Origin: Actinoallomurus bryophytorum | Lineage (GTDB): Bacteria; Actinomycetota; Actinomycetes; Streptosporangiales; Streptosporangiaceae | Direction: 5' to 3' | Assembly: GCF_006716425.1 (NCBI RefSeq) | Contig: NZ_VFOZ01000002.1 | Span: forward strand, 1 to 64,000 | Length of the DNA stretch: 64,000 bases | In this document: positions 36,233 to 43,923 of the stretch, one piece after another | How positions within the stretch are numbered: position 1 is the first letter of the stretch | Layout of the letters: every line of letters starts with the position of its first letter | Program-made: the position numbers and the translations under genes | Notes under the pieces: model-generated | What the model was told of the DNA's origin: nothing | Seen by the model: only the letters and a program-made list of their open reading frames with translations | Databases searched by the model: none

Positions 36233-37387
36233 CTAGACGAGGTTGTCCTCGACCGCGAGACCGAACTCTCCACGGCCGTACATGGCCAGGGCACGCTCGA
36301 CGTCGTTCGCGACGTGGACGCTGCCCGCGTGGGCGTCACGCCAGGCACGCTCGATCGGGTTGCCGCGCTTCAGGGAGTTGCCTCCCGCGGTCTTGAACAG
36401 GATGTCGATGGCCGCGAGGGCACGCTCGGTCCCCCGGACCTGGTCCCGGCGGGCGCGCAGCCGCAGCTCCATCGGGATCTCCTCGTCCCCGGCGGCGTGG
36501 TCATGGATCTCGGCCACGTTCCGGTTCATCTGCAGGATCGCCGCGTCGATCTCGGAGGCGGCACGTGCCACGGCGACGTGGGCGAACCGGTCCTCGGAGA
36601 AGCGGCCGCCGCCGAGGCTGAGCCGGATCCGGTCGCGCATCGCGGAGATGTACGCGTCGTAGCAGCCGGCGACCGCCCCGATCACGGGTGCCGTGACGGC
36701 CGAGGTGAAGATCGAGGCGAACGGCATCCGGTACAGCGGCCCGGTGTTGACCTTCTGGCCGGGTCCCCGCAGGTGTGCCTGCTCGTCATTGCGGAGGGTG
36801 CGGTGGTACGGGACGAACGCCCGGTCGACGACGATGTCGTCACTGGCGGTGCCGCGCAGCCCGATGACGTCCCACACCTCCTTGATCGCGTAGTCCGCCG
36901 CGGGCACGAGCAGCGTGACGAAGTCCCCCGTCCCGGCCACCAGGCCACCCAGCAGGGCCCACGACGCGTGCCCGCAGCCGGACGAGAAGCTCCAGTGGCC
37001 GGTCAGCTCGTACCCTCCGTCGACCACCTCCAGCCGGCCGGCCGGCGCGTAGGAGGACGAGACCAGCGTGCCGGGGTCCTCGCCCCAGACCTCCTGCTGG
37101 GCCCGCTCGTCGAAGAGCGCGATCTGCCACGGGTGTACGCCGAGCACCGAGGCGACCCATCCCGTCGAACCGCAGACCCCGGAGATCGCCCGGACGACCT
37201 CGTAGAAGTGCACCGGATGGCTCTCCCCGCCGCCGAAACGCTCCGGTTGCAGCATCCGCAGCACGCCCGCCGCCTTGAGCTCCTCCATGGTCTCCTCGGA
37301 GACGGCGCCCTTCGCGTCCGTCGCCTCCGCACGCCCGGCGATGCCGGGAAGCATCGGGCGCACGCGCTCCAGGACCTCGTTGGTCAT
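36233..37387 (-). CDS. HsaA-like flavin-dependent monooxygenase/acyl-CoA dehydrogenase-fold protein 1
   Basis: A 384-residue acyl-CoA-dehydrogenase-fold protein of the HsaA/flavin-dependent monooxygenase group (VLRMLQPERFGGGESHPVHFYEVVRAISGVCGSTGWVASVLGVHPWQIALFDERAQQEVWG, ENLPS-like FSSGCGHASW). It is a paralogue of the hsaA at 41662 and the protein at 45874. Paralogues of this type act on phenols with reduced flavin. ATG at 37387. It is divergent from kshA and shares with it the operator at 37463-37481. Substrate is unknown; a steroid-derived phenol is likely. Confidence 0.82.
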   Translation of the reverse strand: MTNEVLERVRPMLPGIAGRAEATDAKGAVSEETMEELKAAGVLRMLQPERFGGGESHPVHFYEVVRAISGVCGSTGWVASVLGVHPWQIALFDERAQQEVWGEDPGTLVSSSYAPAGRLEVVDGGYELTGHWSFSSGCGHASWALLGGLVAGTGDFVTLLVPAADYAIKEVWDVIGLRGTASDDIVVDRAFVPYHRTLRNDEQAHLRGPGQKVNTGPLYRMPFASIFTSAVTAPVIGAVAGCYDAYISAMRDRIRLSLGGGRFSEDRFAHVAVARAASEIDAAILQMNRNVAEIHDHAAGDEEIPMELRLRARRDQVRGTERALAAIDILFKTAGGNSLKRGNPIERAWRDAHAGSVHVANDVERALAMYGRGEFGLAVEDNLV

Positions 37388-37462
37388 GATCTCCGCTCCG
37401 TGAAACGTCCGGGAAGTGTCGGCATCCGATGGTGCTTTCGAACCGGGTCGCGTGGCTGAGAT

Positions 37463-37514
37463 GGTCCCGGCCAGTGGGACCCGCGACCGCCTCCGGTCGT
37501 CGCGCCCGTAGCGT
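37463..37514 (+). promoter_or_regulatory. Steroid-regulon promoter of kshA (operator plus -10)
   Basis: GGTCCCG-GCCAG-TGGGACC (37463-37481) is a near-perfect dyad, followed after 27 bases by TAGCGT (37509-37514), a -10 box. Transcription should begin near 37521, about 30 bases before a small ORF that precedes kshA. The same dyad may also serve the divergent HsaA-like gene. See the other sites at 39216, 45732, 51813, 56157. Confidence 0.65.
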
Positions 37515-37550
37515 GCGAATGGCCCGGGACCGCGCCCAAAGGACGGACAC

Positions 37551-37643
37551 ATGACCACGAGCGTGAGCACCGCAGCGAGCGGAGCGGCCGGCCGAGGAAC
37601 GAGGCCGTCCGCGGAGCGAGTGAGGAGCGGGAGCGAGCAGTGA
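37551..37643 (+). CDS. Small upstream ORF coupled to kshA
   Basis: A 30-codon ORF that starts with ATG at 37551, eight bases after an AAAGGA Shine-Dalgarno, and ends with TGA at 37641-37643, overlapping the kshA GTG. Product starts MTTSVSTAASG and is Ser/Gly/Arg-rich, with nothing recognisable in it. Its place between the predicted transcription start and kshA suggests translational coupling like that at livH and kstD, but it does not share their 26-base element. Confidence 0.4.
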   Translation: MTTSVSTAASGAAGRGTRPSAERVRSGSEQ

Positions 37644-38794
37644 GCACAGCCCCCGAGAGCGGAGTCCGCGCGATCGAGGCCGTGGCGGCGCCGACACGTT
37701 TCGCCCGTGGATGGCACTGCCTTGGCCTGGCCGAGAAGTTCCGCGACGGAAAGCCGCACTCCATCCAGGCGTTCGGACAGAAGCTCGTGATCTTCCAGGG
37801 CGGCGACGGGAAGCTCAACGTCCTGGACGCGTACTGCCGTCACATGGGCGGCGACCTGTCCCAGGGCTCCATCAAGGGCAACGAGATCGCCTGCCCGTTC
37901 CACGACTGGCGCTGGGGCGGCGACGGGCGGTGCAAGCAGATCCCGTACGCGCGCCGGGTCCCGCTGAGGGCGCGCACCTCGGCCTGGCCCACCCTCGACC
38001 AGGACGGCATGCTGTTCGTCTGGAACGACCCTGAGGGGAACCCTCCACGCGAGGAGGAGGCGCTGCCGAGGATCGAGGGCGCGCTGGACGACGAGTGGAC
38101 CGACTGGCTCTGGTACGAGACCCTCGTCGAGACGAATGTGCGCGAGGTGGTCGACAACAACGCCGACATGGCGCACTTCTTCTACGTGCACCTCAGCTTC
38201 CCGACGTACTTCAAGAACATCTTCGAGGGCCATGTCGCGGCCCAGTACATGAACGGGAAGGCACGGGAGGACGCACGCCCCCGCCTTCCCGAGGGCAGCC
38301 CGACGATGCTCGGCAACACGTCGGTGGCCGCCTACTACGGCCCGTCGTTCATGATCGACGAGTTGACGTACAACTACGACACCATGGACGTGCGTACGAC
38401 GCTGATCAACTGCCACTACCCGATCGACGAGAACTCCTTCGTGCTGCAGTACGGCATCATCGTGAAGAAGCAGGACGGCCTCGACGAGAAGGCCGCCATG
38501 GAGGTCGCGGGCACCCAGGCGTCCTACGTCAAGAAGGGCTTCGAGCAGGACGTCCAGATCTGGAAGAACAAGGCCCGCATCGACAACCCGCTGCTGTGCG
38601 AGGAGGACGGCCCGGTCTACCAGCTGCGGCGGTGGTACGAGCAGTTCTACGTCGACGTCGCCGACATCGAGCCCGAGATGGTCGAACGCTTCGAGTACGA
38701 GCTCGACACCACCAAGCCGAACGAGATGTGGGAGAAGCAGGTGCAGGACAACCTCGCCGCGAAGGCGGCCAGGCGCAGGGCACCGGTCGCGTGA
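37640..38794 (+). CDS. kshA: 3-ketosteroid 9-alpha-hydroxylase oxygenase KshA
   Basis: A 384-residue Rieske oxygenase. The Rieske cluster ligands are C66, H68, C85 and H88 (YCRHMGG, ACPFHDW). The mononuclear iron site includes H179 and H184 in NNADMAHFFYVH. With reductase KshB it hydroxylates the steroid at C9, which with KstD opens ring B. Length matches KshA proteins. GTG at 37640 overlaps the small upstream ORF; the next gene overlaps its stop by four bases. A regulon operator and -10 box precede the transcript. Confidence 0.95.
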   Translation: MSTAPESGVRAIEAVAAPTRFARGWHCLGLAEKFRDGKPHSIQAFGQKLVIFQGGDGKLNVLDAYCRHMGGDLSQGSIKGNEIACPFHDWRWGGDGRCKQIPYARRVPLRARTSAWPTLDQDGMLFVWNDPEGNPPREEEALPRIEGALDDEWTDWLWYETLVETNVREVVDNNADMAHFFYVHLSFPTYFKNIFEGHVAAQYMNGKAREDARPRLPEGSPTMLGNTSVAAYYGPSFMIDELTYNYDTMDVRTTLINCHYPIDENSFVLQYGIIVKKQDGLDEKAAMEVAGTQASYVKKGFEQDVQIWKNKARIDNPLLCEEDGPVYQLRRWYEQFYVDVADIEPEMVERFEYELDTTKPNEMWEKQVQDNLAAKAARRRAPVA

Positions 38795-39132
38795 TCCACA
38801 CCGACAACCGGCTCGCCGACCTGCCGATGACCCCGGTGGAGTGCCAGCGGTGTCATGCCACGGTTCAGGTCCGCAAGTCCAGCTGGCAGCAGACCAGCGT
38901 CCAGTGGGACGAGGCGGGCGCCCGTACGTGCCCGGAGCGGCGCCCGTCCCTGATCGCCGGGGGCATCCGCGAGGCGGACTTCTTCACCTGCGCCGGACTG
39001 CGCGAGTCGATCGCCCAGGCGGCCATGTCGGGGACGATCCCCATGGCCGAGGAGACGTTCGAGGACTCGGCGCCACGCGACGGCCGCGGCCCGGCAGGCG
39101 CGGCGGCCGAAGAGGCCGCCGTCTCCCAGTGA
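38791..39132 (+). CDS. Small CxxC protein coupled to kshA
   Basis: A 113-residue protein with GTG start overlapping the kshA stop (GTGA). It contains VECQRCHATVQVRKSSWQQTSVQW, then a second Cys in RTCPERRP and a third in FFTCAGLRESI, a pattern of a small zinc or iron-sulfur-like knuckle, and an acidic C-terminus. I do not recognise the family name; similar short proteins occur beside kshA in other actinomycetes to my recollection. It could be an electron-transfer or assembly partner of the Rieske oxygenase. The acidic end supports a protein-protein role. Confidence 0.6.
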   Translation: MIHTDNRLADLPMTPVECQRCHATVQVRKSSWQQTSVQWDEAGARTCPERRPSLIAGGIREADFFTCAGLRESIAQAAMSGTIPMAEETFEDSAPRDGRGPAGAAAEEAAVSQ

Positions 39133-39154
39133 GTCACCGCCGGCCGCGCACGCC

Positions 39155-39173
39155 GATCCCGCCCAGCGAGATC
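39155..39173. promoter_or_regulatory. Second steroid-regulon dyad near hsaB
   Basis: GATCCCG-CCCAG-CGAGATC matches the regulon dyad GGTCYCG-N5-CGGGAYC in the reverse orientation. Its centre is 61 bases from that of the hsaB site, about six helical turns, so two dimers could bind on one face. No minus-strand gene starts near it. Confidence 0.5.
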
Positions 39174-39215
39174 CCGCCCCGGGGCGGAGCGGGCGTCCTG
39201 CTCCGCCCGGAGAAG

Positions 39216-39267
39216 GGTTTCGCTGGGCGGGATGAGATCGGTCCGCCCGTGGCCGTGCGCCTACCGT
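39216..39267 (+). promoter_or_regulatory. Steroid-regulon promoter of hsaB (operator plus -10)
   Basis: GGTTTCG-CTGGG-CGGGATG (39216-39234) is followed after 27 bases by TACCGT (39262-39267). The start point should be near 39274, within a tandem 13-base repeat, about 55 bases before the hsaB ATG. Confidence 0.65.
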
Positions 39268-39270
39268 GCT

Positions 39271-39296
39271 CACAGGAGAGTTGCACAGGAGAGTTG
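39271..39296 (+). repeat. Tandem 13-base duplication in the hsaB leader
   Basis: CACAGGAGAGTTG occurs twice in perfect tandem (39271-39283, 39284-39296) just downstream of the predicted -10 box. Each copy holds an AGGAG, which resembles a Shine-Dalgarno but is 35-50 bases from the hsaB start. Confidence 0.6.
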
Positions 39297-39329
39297 CTCC
39301 GTGGACGACGACGGTGACCGAGGTGCGGG

Positions 39330-39899
39330 ATGGACGTCACGACGACTTCACCGAAAGCGGATGCCGGTCATCCGGGACCCTCCCCCCAGGAGATGCGCCG
39401 CGCCATGGGCACCTTCGCCAGCGGCGTCACCATCGTCACCGGCCTGGACGACGGCGAACCCGTCGGCTTCGCCTGCCAGTCGTTCGCGAGCGTGTCCCTC
39501 GAACCACCCCTCGTCCTCTTCTGCGCCGACCACCGGGGCCGTACGTGGCCGCGGATCCGCGAGTCGGGCCGGTTCACCGTCAGTGTCCTGGCGGAGCGGC
39601 AGGACGAGGTCTGTGCCCGGTTCGGATCCGGTACCGGCCGCAAGTTCGACGGGCTCACCTGGCACGAGTCGCCGTGGGGTACGCCGGTCATCGACGGTGT
39701 CCTGCTCCGCGTGCACTGCGCCGTCCACCAGGTGCACGTCGCCGGCGACCACGACGTGGTGATCGGCAGGGTCCTCGCCATCGACGTGCCCGACGATGAC
39801 GACCGTCCGATGATCTTCTTCCGTGGCAGGTTCGGGATCGGGACCGACGAGCCCGTCCCGGCGCCCCAGCTGTGGGGCTGGGGCGACCACTGGGGCTGA
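39330..39899 (+). CDS. hsaB: Flavin reductase HsaB
   Basis: A 189-residue flavin reductase of the HpaC-like split-barrel family (MRRAMGTFASGVTIVTGLDDGEPVGFACQSFASVSLEPPLVLFC, HVAGDHDVVIGRVLAIDV). It supplies reduced flavin to the HsaA monooxygenase, which hydroxylates 3-HSA to the catechol 3,4-DHSA. ATG at 39330 has a GAGG-type Shine-Dalgarno. It has its own regulon promoter and faces the hsd/hsaC operon convergently. Confidence 0.9.
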   Translation: MDVTTTSPKADAGHPGPSPQEMRRAMGTFASGVTIVTGLDDGEPVGFACQSFASVSLEPPLVLFCADHRGRTWPRIRESGRFTVSVLAERQDEVCARFGSGTGRKFDGLTWHESPWGTPVIDGVLLRVHCAVHQVHVAGDHDVVIGRVLAIDVPDDDDRPMIFFRGRFGIGTDEPVPAPQLWGWGDHWG

Positions 39900-39930
39900 C
39901 CTCGCGTCTCAGGACCGAGGGCTCCCGGTG

Positions 39931-40719
39931 TCAGAAGGCGTCCTCTCCGCGAAGGGTCGCGTCCGCGCCGCCGTCGACGAAGACCACCTGTCCGGTCACA
40001 TGGGTGTTCTCCGGGCCGACCAGCCAGATCAGCGTGTGCGCGACCGCCTCCGGCGGAGCGTGCCCGTTCAGCGGCATCGGTACGGCCCGATCCGCCAACT
40101 CCCGGCCCTCCTCCGTAGCGAGAAGGGATTCGGTCATCGGGGTGACGACGACGCCGGGAGCGACGGCGTTCAGGGGGATCCCCGTACCGGCCCAGCCGGG
40201 GGTGAGGCACGTACGGCGTACCCACCGGGCCAGGGCCAGCTTCGAGGACCCGTAGAGCCGGTACCCGTGCCCGTCGGCGGACACCTTGGCGGCGAGCGCC
40301 ACGGCCCGTTCCTCGTCCCATTCGGCACAGGCCGCGACCACCGCCGCGTCGGTCACCTGGATCGAGGCGATCGAGGAGATCACCGCGGCGCGCGGCAGGT
40401 CCGCACGTGCGAGGGCGGGCCTCAGCGCGTCGAGCAGGTCGACCACGCCGAAGTAGTTGACCGTGATGGTCGCCTCCGTCGGCGCCGCCGTTCCCGCGCA
40501 GGCCACGACCGCGTCCACGACACCGCCGGTCCGCCGCAGCACGGCGTCGGCCGCGGCGCGCCTGCCCTCGGGCGCGGACAGGTCCGCCACCACCTCGACG
40601 TCGTGCAGGTCGACGCCGATGACCTCGTCACCTCGCCGGCGGAGCAACCCGGCAACCGACGAACCGATGCCGGACGCCGCTCCCGTCACGACCACCTTAC
40701 GGCCCATCGCCGTGGTCAC
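39931..40719 (-). CDS. 3-alpha-hydroxysteroid dehydrogenase/carbonyl reductase-like SDR
   Basis: A 262-residue short-chain dehydrogenase. It has TGAASGIGSSV (NAD site, residues 12-22), the short VVACAGT strand, ISSIASI and catalytic YGSSK, and the ending FVDGGADATLRGEDAF. Layout closely resembles the Comamonas 3-alpha-hydroxysteroid dehydrogenase/carbonyl reductase, including the missing NNAG-type loop. It would oxidise the steroid 3-hydroxyl to a 3-ketone that KstD and Ksh need. GTG start overlaps hsaC by four bases; it is the last gene of the kstD operon. Confidence 0.83.
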   Translation of the reverse strand: MTTAMGRKVVVTGAASGIGSSVAGLLRRRGDEVIGVDLHDVEVVADLSAPEGRRAAADAVLRRTGGVVDAVVACAGTAAPTEATITVNYFGVVDLLDALRPALARADLPRAAVISSIASIQVTDAAVVAACAEWDEERAVALAAKVSADGHGYRLYGSSKLALARWVRRTCLTPGWAGTGIPLNAVAPGVVVTPMTESLLATEEGRELADRAVPMPLNGHAPPEAVAHTLIWLVGPENTHVTGQVVFVDGGADATLRGEDAF

Positions 40720-41639
40720 TTACGGCGCGGCACGAAGGCCGCCAGCGGCTCCGAGCCCGACCAGTCGTGTCCCCAGTAGGAGTCGGAGCTGATCTCCTCC
40801 GCCGTGTAGGAGGACTCGTCCACGAGCATCCCGTCGGTGCCGTACTCGATGTCCCATCCGCCGGGGGCGCGCACGTAGAAGGAGACCATCTTGTCGTTCG
40901 TGTGCCGCCCGAGCGTCGAGGAGAGGGAGAAGCCGGCCTTCCCGATCCGGTCCAGGGCGCGGCCCACGGCGTCGAGGGAGTCGACCTCCACCATCATGTG
41001 GATCAGGCCGGGCTCGCCGTCGTGCGGCGCCGGGCAGATCGCCAGGCTGTGGTGGCGCTGGTTGATGCCCATGAACCGGATCCGCGCCGCCGAGCCGTCC
41101 TCCGCGACCGGCCCCACCTTCATGGCGCCGCGCGGGAGGAAGCCCAGCACCTCCGTGTAGAACTTCACGGTCTCCTCGGGCGCGGTGGTCGGCAGCACCA
41201 CGTGCCCCAGACCCTGCGCGCCGGTGACGAACCGCTGGCCCAGGGAGCCGAGGACCGGAGAGTGGTCGAGCAGCGGGCCGAAGAAGACCTCGAGGGGCAC
41301 CCCGGCGGGGTCGAGGAAGGTGATCGCCTGCTCGATCCGGCGCTCGGCGCACTCGGCGGCGGACAGCGCCTTGACCGCGCCGCCGGCGGCCTCCACGGCG
41401 GCGCCGACGGCGGCCAGGGCGAACTGGTCGCGTACCTCCCAGCCCACCGCCAGCACGTGATCGGTCTCGCCGGGCAGCACGATCACCCGCGCGGACCGCT
41501 CGTCCATCCGCAGGTACAGCCCGCCGGGCACCGGCCCGGTGCCCTCGGCGAAGCCCAGCGCGCCGACGGTCAGCTCACGCCACCGCCCGATGTCGGCCGT
41601 CTGCACCCTGAGGTAGCCGAGTCCACGAAGTTCGCTCAT
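40716..41639 (-). CDS. hsaC: Extradiol (3,4-DHSA) dioxygenase HsaC
   Basis: A 307-residue extradiol dioxygenase of the vicinal-oxygen-chelate type, with two domains as in BphC. The Fe(II) ligands are H146 (GLGHVVL), H214 (GLIHMMV) and E265 (WDIEYGTDG). It cleaves the catechol 3,4-DHSA made by HsaAB to a meta-cleavage product, DSHA. It lies in the kstD-kshB-hsaA-hsaC operon, 22 bases after hsaA. BphC-type biphenyl dioxygenases are relatives; steroid context decides. Confidence 0.93.
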   Translation of the reverse strand: MSELRGLGYLRVQTADIGRWRELTVGALGFAEGTGPVPGGLYLRMDERSARVIVLPGETDHVLAVGWEVRDQFALAAVGAAVEAAGGAVKALSAAECAERRIEQAITFLDPAGVPLEVFFGPLLDHSPVLGSLGQRFVTGAQGLGHVVLPTTAPEETVKFYTEVLGFLPRGAMKVGPVAEDGSAARIRFMGINQRHHSLAICPAPHDGEPGLIHMMVEVDSLDAVGRALDRIGKAGFSLSSTLGRHTNDKMVSFYVRAPGGWDIEYGTDGMLVDESSYTAEEISSDSYWGHDWSGSEPLAAFVPRRK

Positions 41640-41661
41640 TGCATCGCTCTTTCCGTAGGGG

Positions 41662-42846
41662 TCAGATCATCGAGCGCATCGGGCCGGGCGGCGGCTCGAC
41701 GTCGAGGTTGGTCAGCGCCGACGTGTGGAAGACCGGGCCGGGGACGTGGATCGCGTGCACCAGGCCCATGTGCGCGTCGCGCCAGAACCGCTGGATCGGG
41801 TTGCTCATCCGCATCCCGTTGCCGCCGGACCGGGCGACGATCTCGTCCACCGCCCGCACCGCGCGCCAGGCCGCCTGGACCTGGACCCGGCGGCCCATCG
41901 CCCGCTCCTCGAACGTCGAGGCCGTCCCGGCCTCCGCCTGGTCGTAGAACCGGCAGATGTTCTCGATCAGCGCGGTACGCGAGGCCGCGATCTCGGCGGC
42001 CGCCTCGCTGATGGCGTAGAGCACGTAGGGGTCGTCCTTGATCTTCGTGCCGGTGATCTGCACCCGGGTCTTCTGGTAGGCGAGGTGGTGGGCCAGCGCC
42101 CCCTCGGCGATGCCGATCACGGCCGAGGTGATGCCGAGCGGGAACGCCTGGGAGAACGGCACGTGGTACAGCGTGTTGGTCAGGCCCGCGTCCCGCGCCG
42201 CGGATCCGTCAGAGACCTTGGCGAACGGCAGCACCCGGTAGTCCGGCACGAAGGCGTCCTTGACGATGACGTCCTTGCTGCCCGTCCCCTTCAGCCCGAC
42301 GACGTCCCACGAGTCGTCGACGATCTCGTAGTCCGCACGGGGCAGGATCACGTGGAACTGCACGGGCGGCCTGGCCATCTTGCCGTCCGCGTCGCCGAGC
42401 ATCCCGCCGAGGAAGATCCAGTCGCAGTGGTCCGTCCCGGAGGAGAACTGCCAGTGCCCGGTGAAGACGTACCCGCCGTCGACGGGACGCAGTATCCCCA
42501 TGGGCGCGTACGGCGAGGCCATCCAGGTGTCCGGGTCCTCGCCCCAGACCTCGTCCCGCACGCGCGGGTCGGCCATCGCCAGCTCCCACGGATGCACCCC
42601 GACGACGCCGGCCACCCAGCCGGTGGAGCCGTCCAGGCCGGCGATCTTCATGACGGTCTCGGCGAACTCCCGTGGATGCACCTCCAGGCCGCCGTGCGTC
42701 TTCGGCTGCAGCATCCGGATGACCCCGGCCTCACGCATGACCTTGGCGGCCTGGTCGTCGAGCCGGCCGAGCTCTTCGTTGACCGGTCCCAGCGCTGCGA
42801 TCCGCTCCGCCGACTCCATCACGGTGTCGAGTACGTGGTTGCTCAT
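41662..42846 (-). CDS. hsaA: 3-HSA hydroxylase oxygenase HsaA
   Basis: A 394-residue flavin-dependent monooxygenase of the acyl-CoA-dehydrogenase fold. Length matches HsaA exactly as far as I recall, and the segments GVIRMLQPKTHGGLEVHPREFAETVMKIAGLDGSTGWVAGVVGVHPWELA and FSSGTDHCDWIFLGG are characteristic. It hydroxylates 3-HSA to the catechol substrate of HsaC using reduced flavin from HsaB. Its place between kshB and hsaC distinguishes it from the two paralogues at 36233 and 45874. Confidence 0.93.
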   Translation of the reverse strand: MSNHVLDTVMESAERIAALGPVNEELGRLDDQAAKVMREAGVIRMLQPKTHGGLEVHPREFAETVMKIAGLDGSTGWVAGVVGVHPWELAMADPRVRDEVWGEDPDTWMASPYAPMGILRPVDGGYVFTGHWQFSSGTDHCDWIFLGGMLGDADGKMARPPVQFHVILPRADYEIVDDSWDVVGLKGTGSKDVIVKDAFVPDYRVLPFAKVSDGSAARDAGLTNTLYHVPFSQAFPLGITSAVIGIAEGALAHHLAYQKTRVQITGTKIKDDPYVLYAISEAAAEIAASRTALIENICRFYDQAEAGTASTFEERAMGRRVQVQAAWRAVRAVDEIVARSGGNGMRMSNPIQRFWRDAHMGLVHAIHVPGPVFHTSALTNLDVEPPPGPMRSMI

Positions 42847-42873
42847 GTTCGCCTGTCCGTCTCTACTGGGCCT

Positions 42874-43905
42874 CTACTGGTCATAGGTCACCCGGACCCG
42901 CTCGCTGCGTGGCATCGACTGGCAGGCCAGGACGATGCCGTCAGCGATGTCGTCTTTGTCCAGCACCTCGTTGTGCGCCATCTCGACCTCGCCCTCGAGC
43001 AGGACGCACGCGCACGCGCTGCACTTGCCCTCGCGGCAGGAGAACGGCGCGTCCAGACCGGCGTCGAGCAGGACGTCGAGCAGCTTGTTCCCCTCCGGCC
43101 AGGCCAGGGTGGTCGTCTCGCCGTCCAGCTCGACCTCGACGGTCCCCGCCTCGCCGCCGGCCTCCAGCACGACGGCCGAGTCCGCGAACGGGTCGTCGGC
43201 CAATGACAGGAACCTCTCGCAGCGCACGCGGCCGTCCGGTACGCCGAGCGCCGCGACGCCGCCGGTGACGGCGTCCATGAACGGTGTCGGCCCGCAGACG
43301 AAGACGTCCCGCCCGGTGTACGGACGGGCCAGCTCCGTCAGCGTCTCCGCGCGCGGGATTCCCTGCACGGACTCCAGCAGGTGGACGACGTGCAGCCGGC
43401 GCGGGTACTGCTTCTCCAGGGCGAGGAGCTCGTCGCGGAAGATCACCGACTGCTCGTCGCGGTTGGCGTACACCAGCGTGACGTGCCCCCTGCCGGCGTG
43501 CAGGGCGGACTTGAGGATCGACATCAGCGGCGTGATCCCGCTGCCGCCGGCGAAGAGCAGGAAGTCGGCGTCCAGCGTGCGCGGCGTGAACGTGCCCGAG
43601 GGCCGGAGCGCCTCGATCTCATCGCCCTCGCTCAGGTGGTCGCAGATCCAGTTCGAGCCGTAGCCGTCCGCGGTCCGCTTCACCGTGACCTTGAGCCGCT
43701 CGCCGATGAGCGGGGAGCTCGACAGCGAGTAGCAGCGGGCCGCGCCGCTCTCACGTTCGGTGGGGATGTTGAAGGTGAGGAACTGGCCGGGCCGGTACGT
43801 GAAGTGCCCGGCGTCGGCCGCGGCCGGCTCGAGCACGATCGAGCAGGCGTCCGGGGTCTCGCGTACGACCTCGACGACCTGGAGGCGGTAAGAGCGCTGT
43901 CGAAT
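42874..43905 (-). CDS. kshB: 3-ketosteroid 9-alpha-hydroxylase reductase KshB, probable ATT start
   Basis: A reductase of about 343 residues: FAD domain (RCYSLSSSP), NAD domain (GGSGITPLMSILKSAL) and a C-terminal plant-type 2Fe-2S ferredoxin (CREGKCSACAC...C). It passes electrons from NADH to KshA. The first canonical start is GTG at 43836, but about 23 upstream in-frame codons encode YRLQVVEVVRETPDACSIVL, the first strand of the FAD barrel. No ATG, GTG or TTG precedes them before a stop; an ATT at 43905, five bases after GGGAGG, is the likely start. It follows kstD by 18 bases. Confidence 0.88.
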   Translation of the reverse strand: MRQRSYRLQVVEVVRETPDACSIVLEPAAADAGHFTYRPGQFLTFNIPTERESGAARCYSLSSSPLIGERLKVTVKRTADGYGSNWICDHLSEGDEIEALRPSGTFTPRTLDADFLLFAGGSGITPLMSILKSALHAGRGHVTLVYANRDEQSVIFRDELLALEKQYPRRLHVVHLLESVQGIPRAETLTELARPYTGRDVFVCGPTPFMDAVTGGVAALGVPDGRVRCERFLSLADDPFADSAVVLEAGGEAGTVEVELDGETTTLAWPEGNKLLDVLLDAGLDAPFSCREGKCSACACVLLEGEVEMAHNEVLDKDDIADGIVLACQSMPRSERVRVTYDQ

Positions 43906-43923
43906 CGTGGCCTCCCGGCGTAC

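Noticed and set aside
37388-38416. Minus-strand extension of the HsaA-like gene into kshA
   Set aside because: The sequence is antisense to the Rieske oxygenase and lacks any family features; the family start is ATG 37387.
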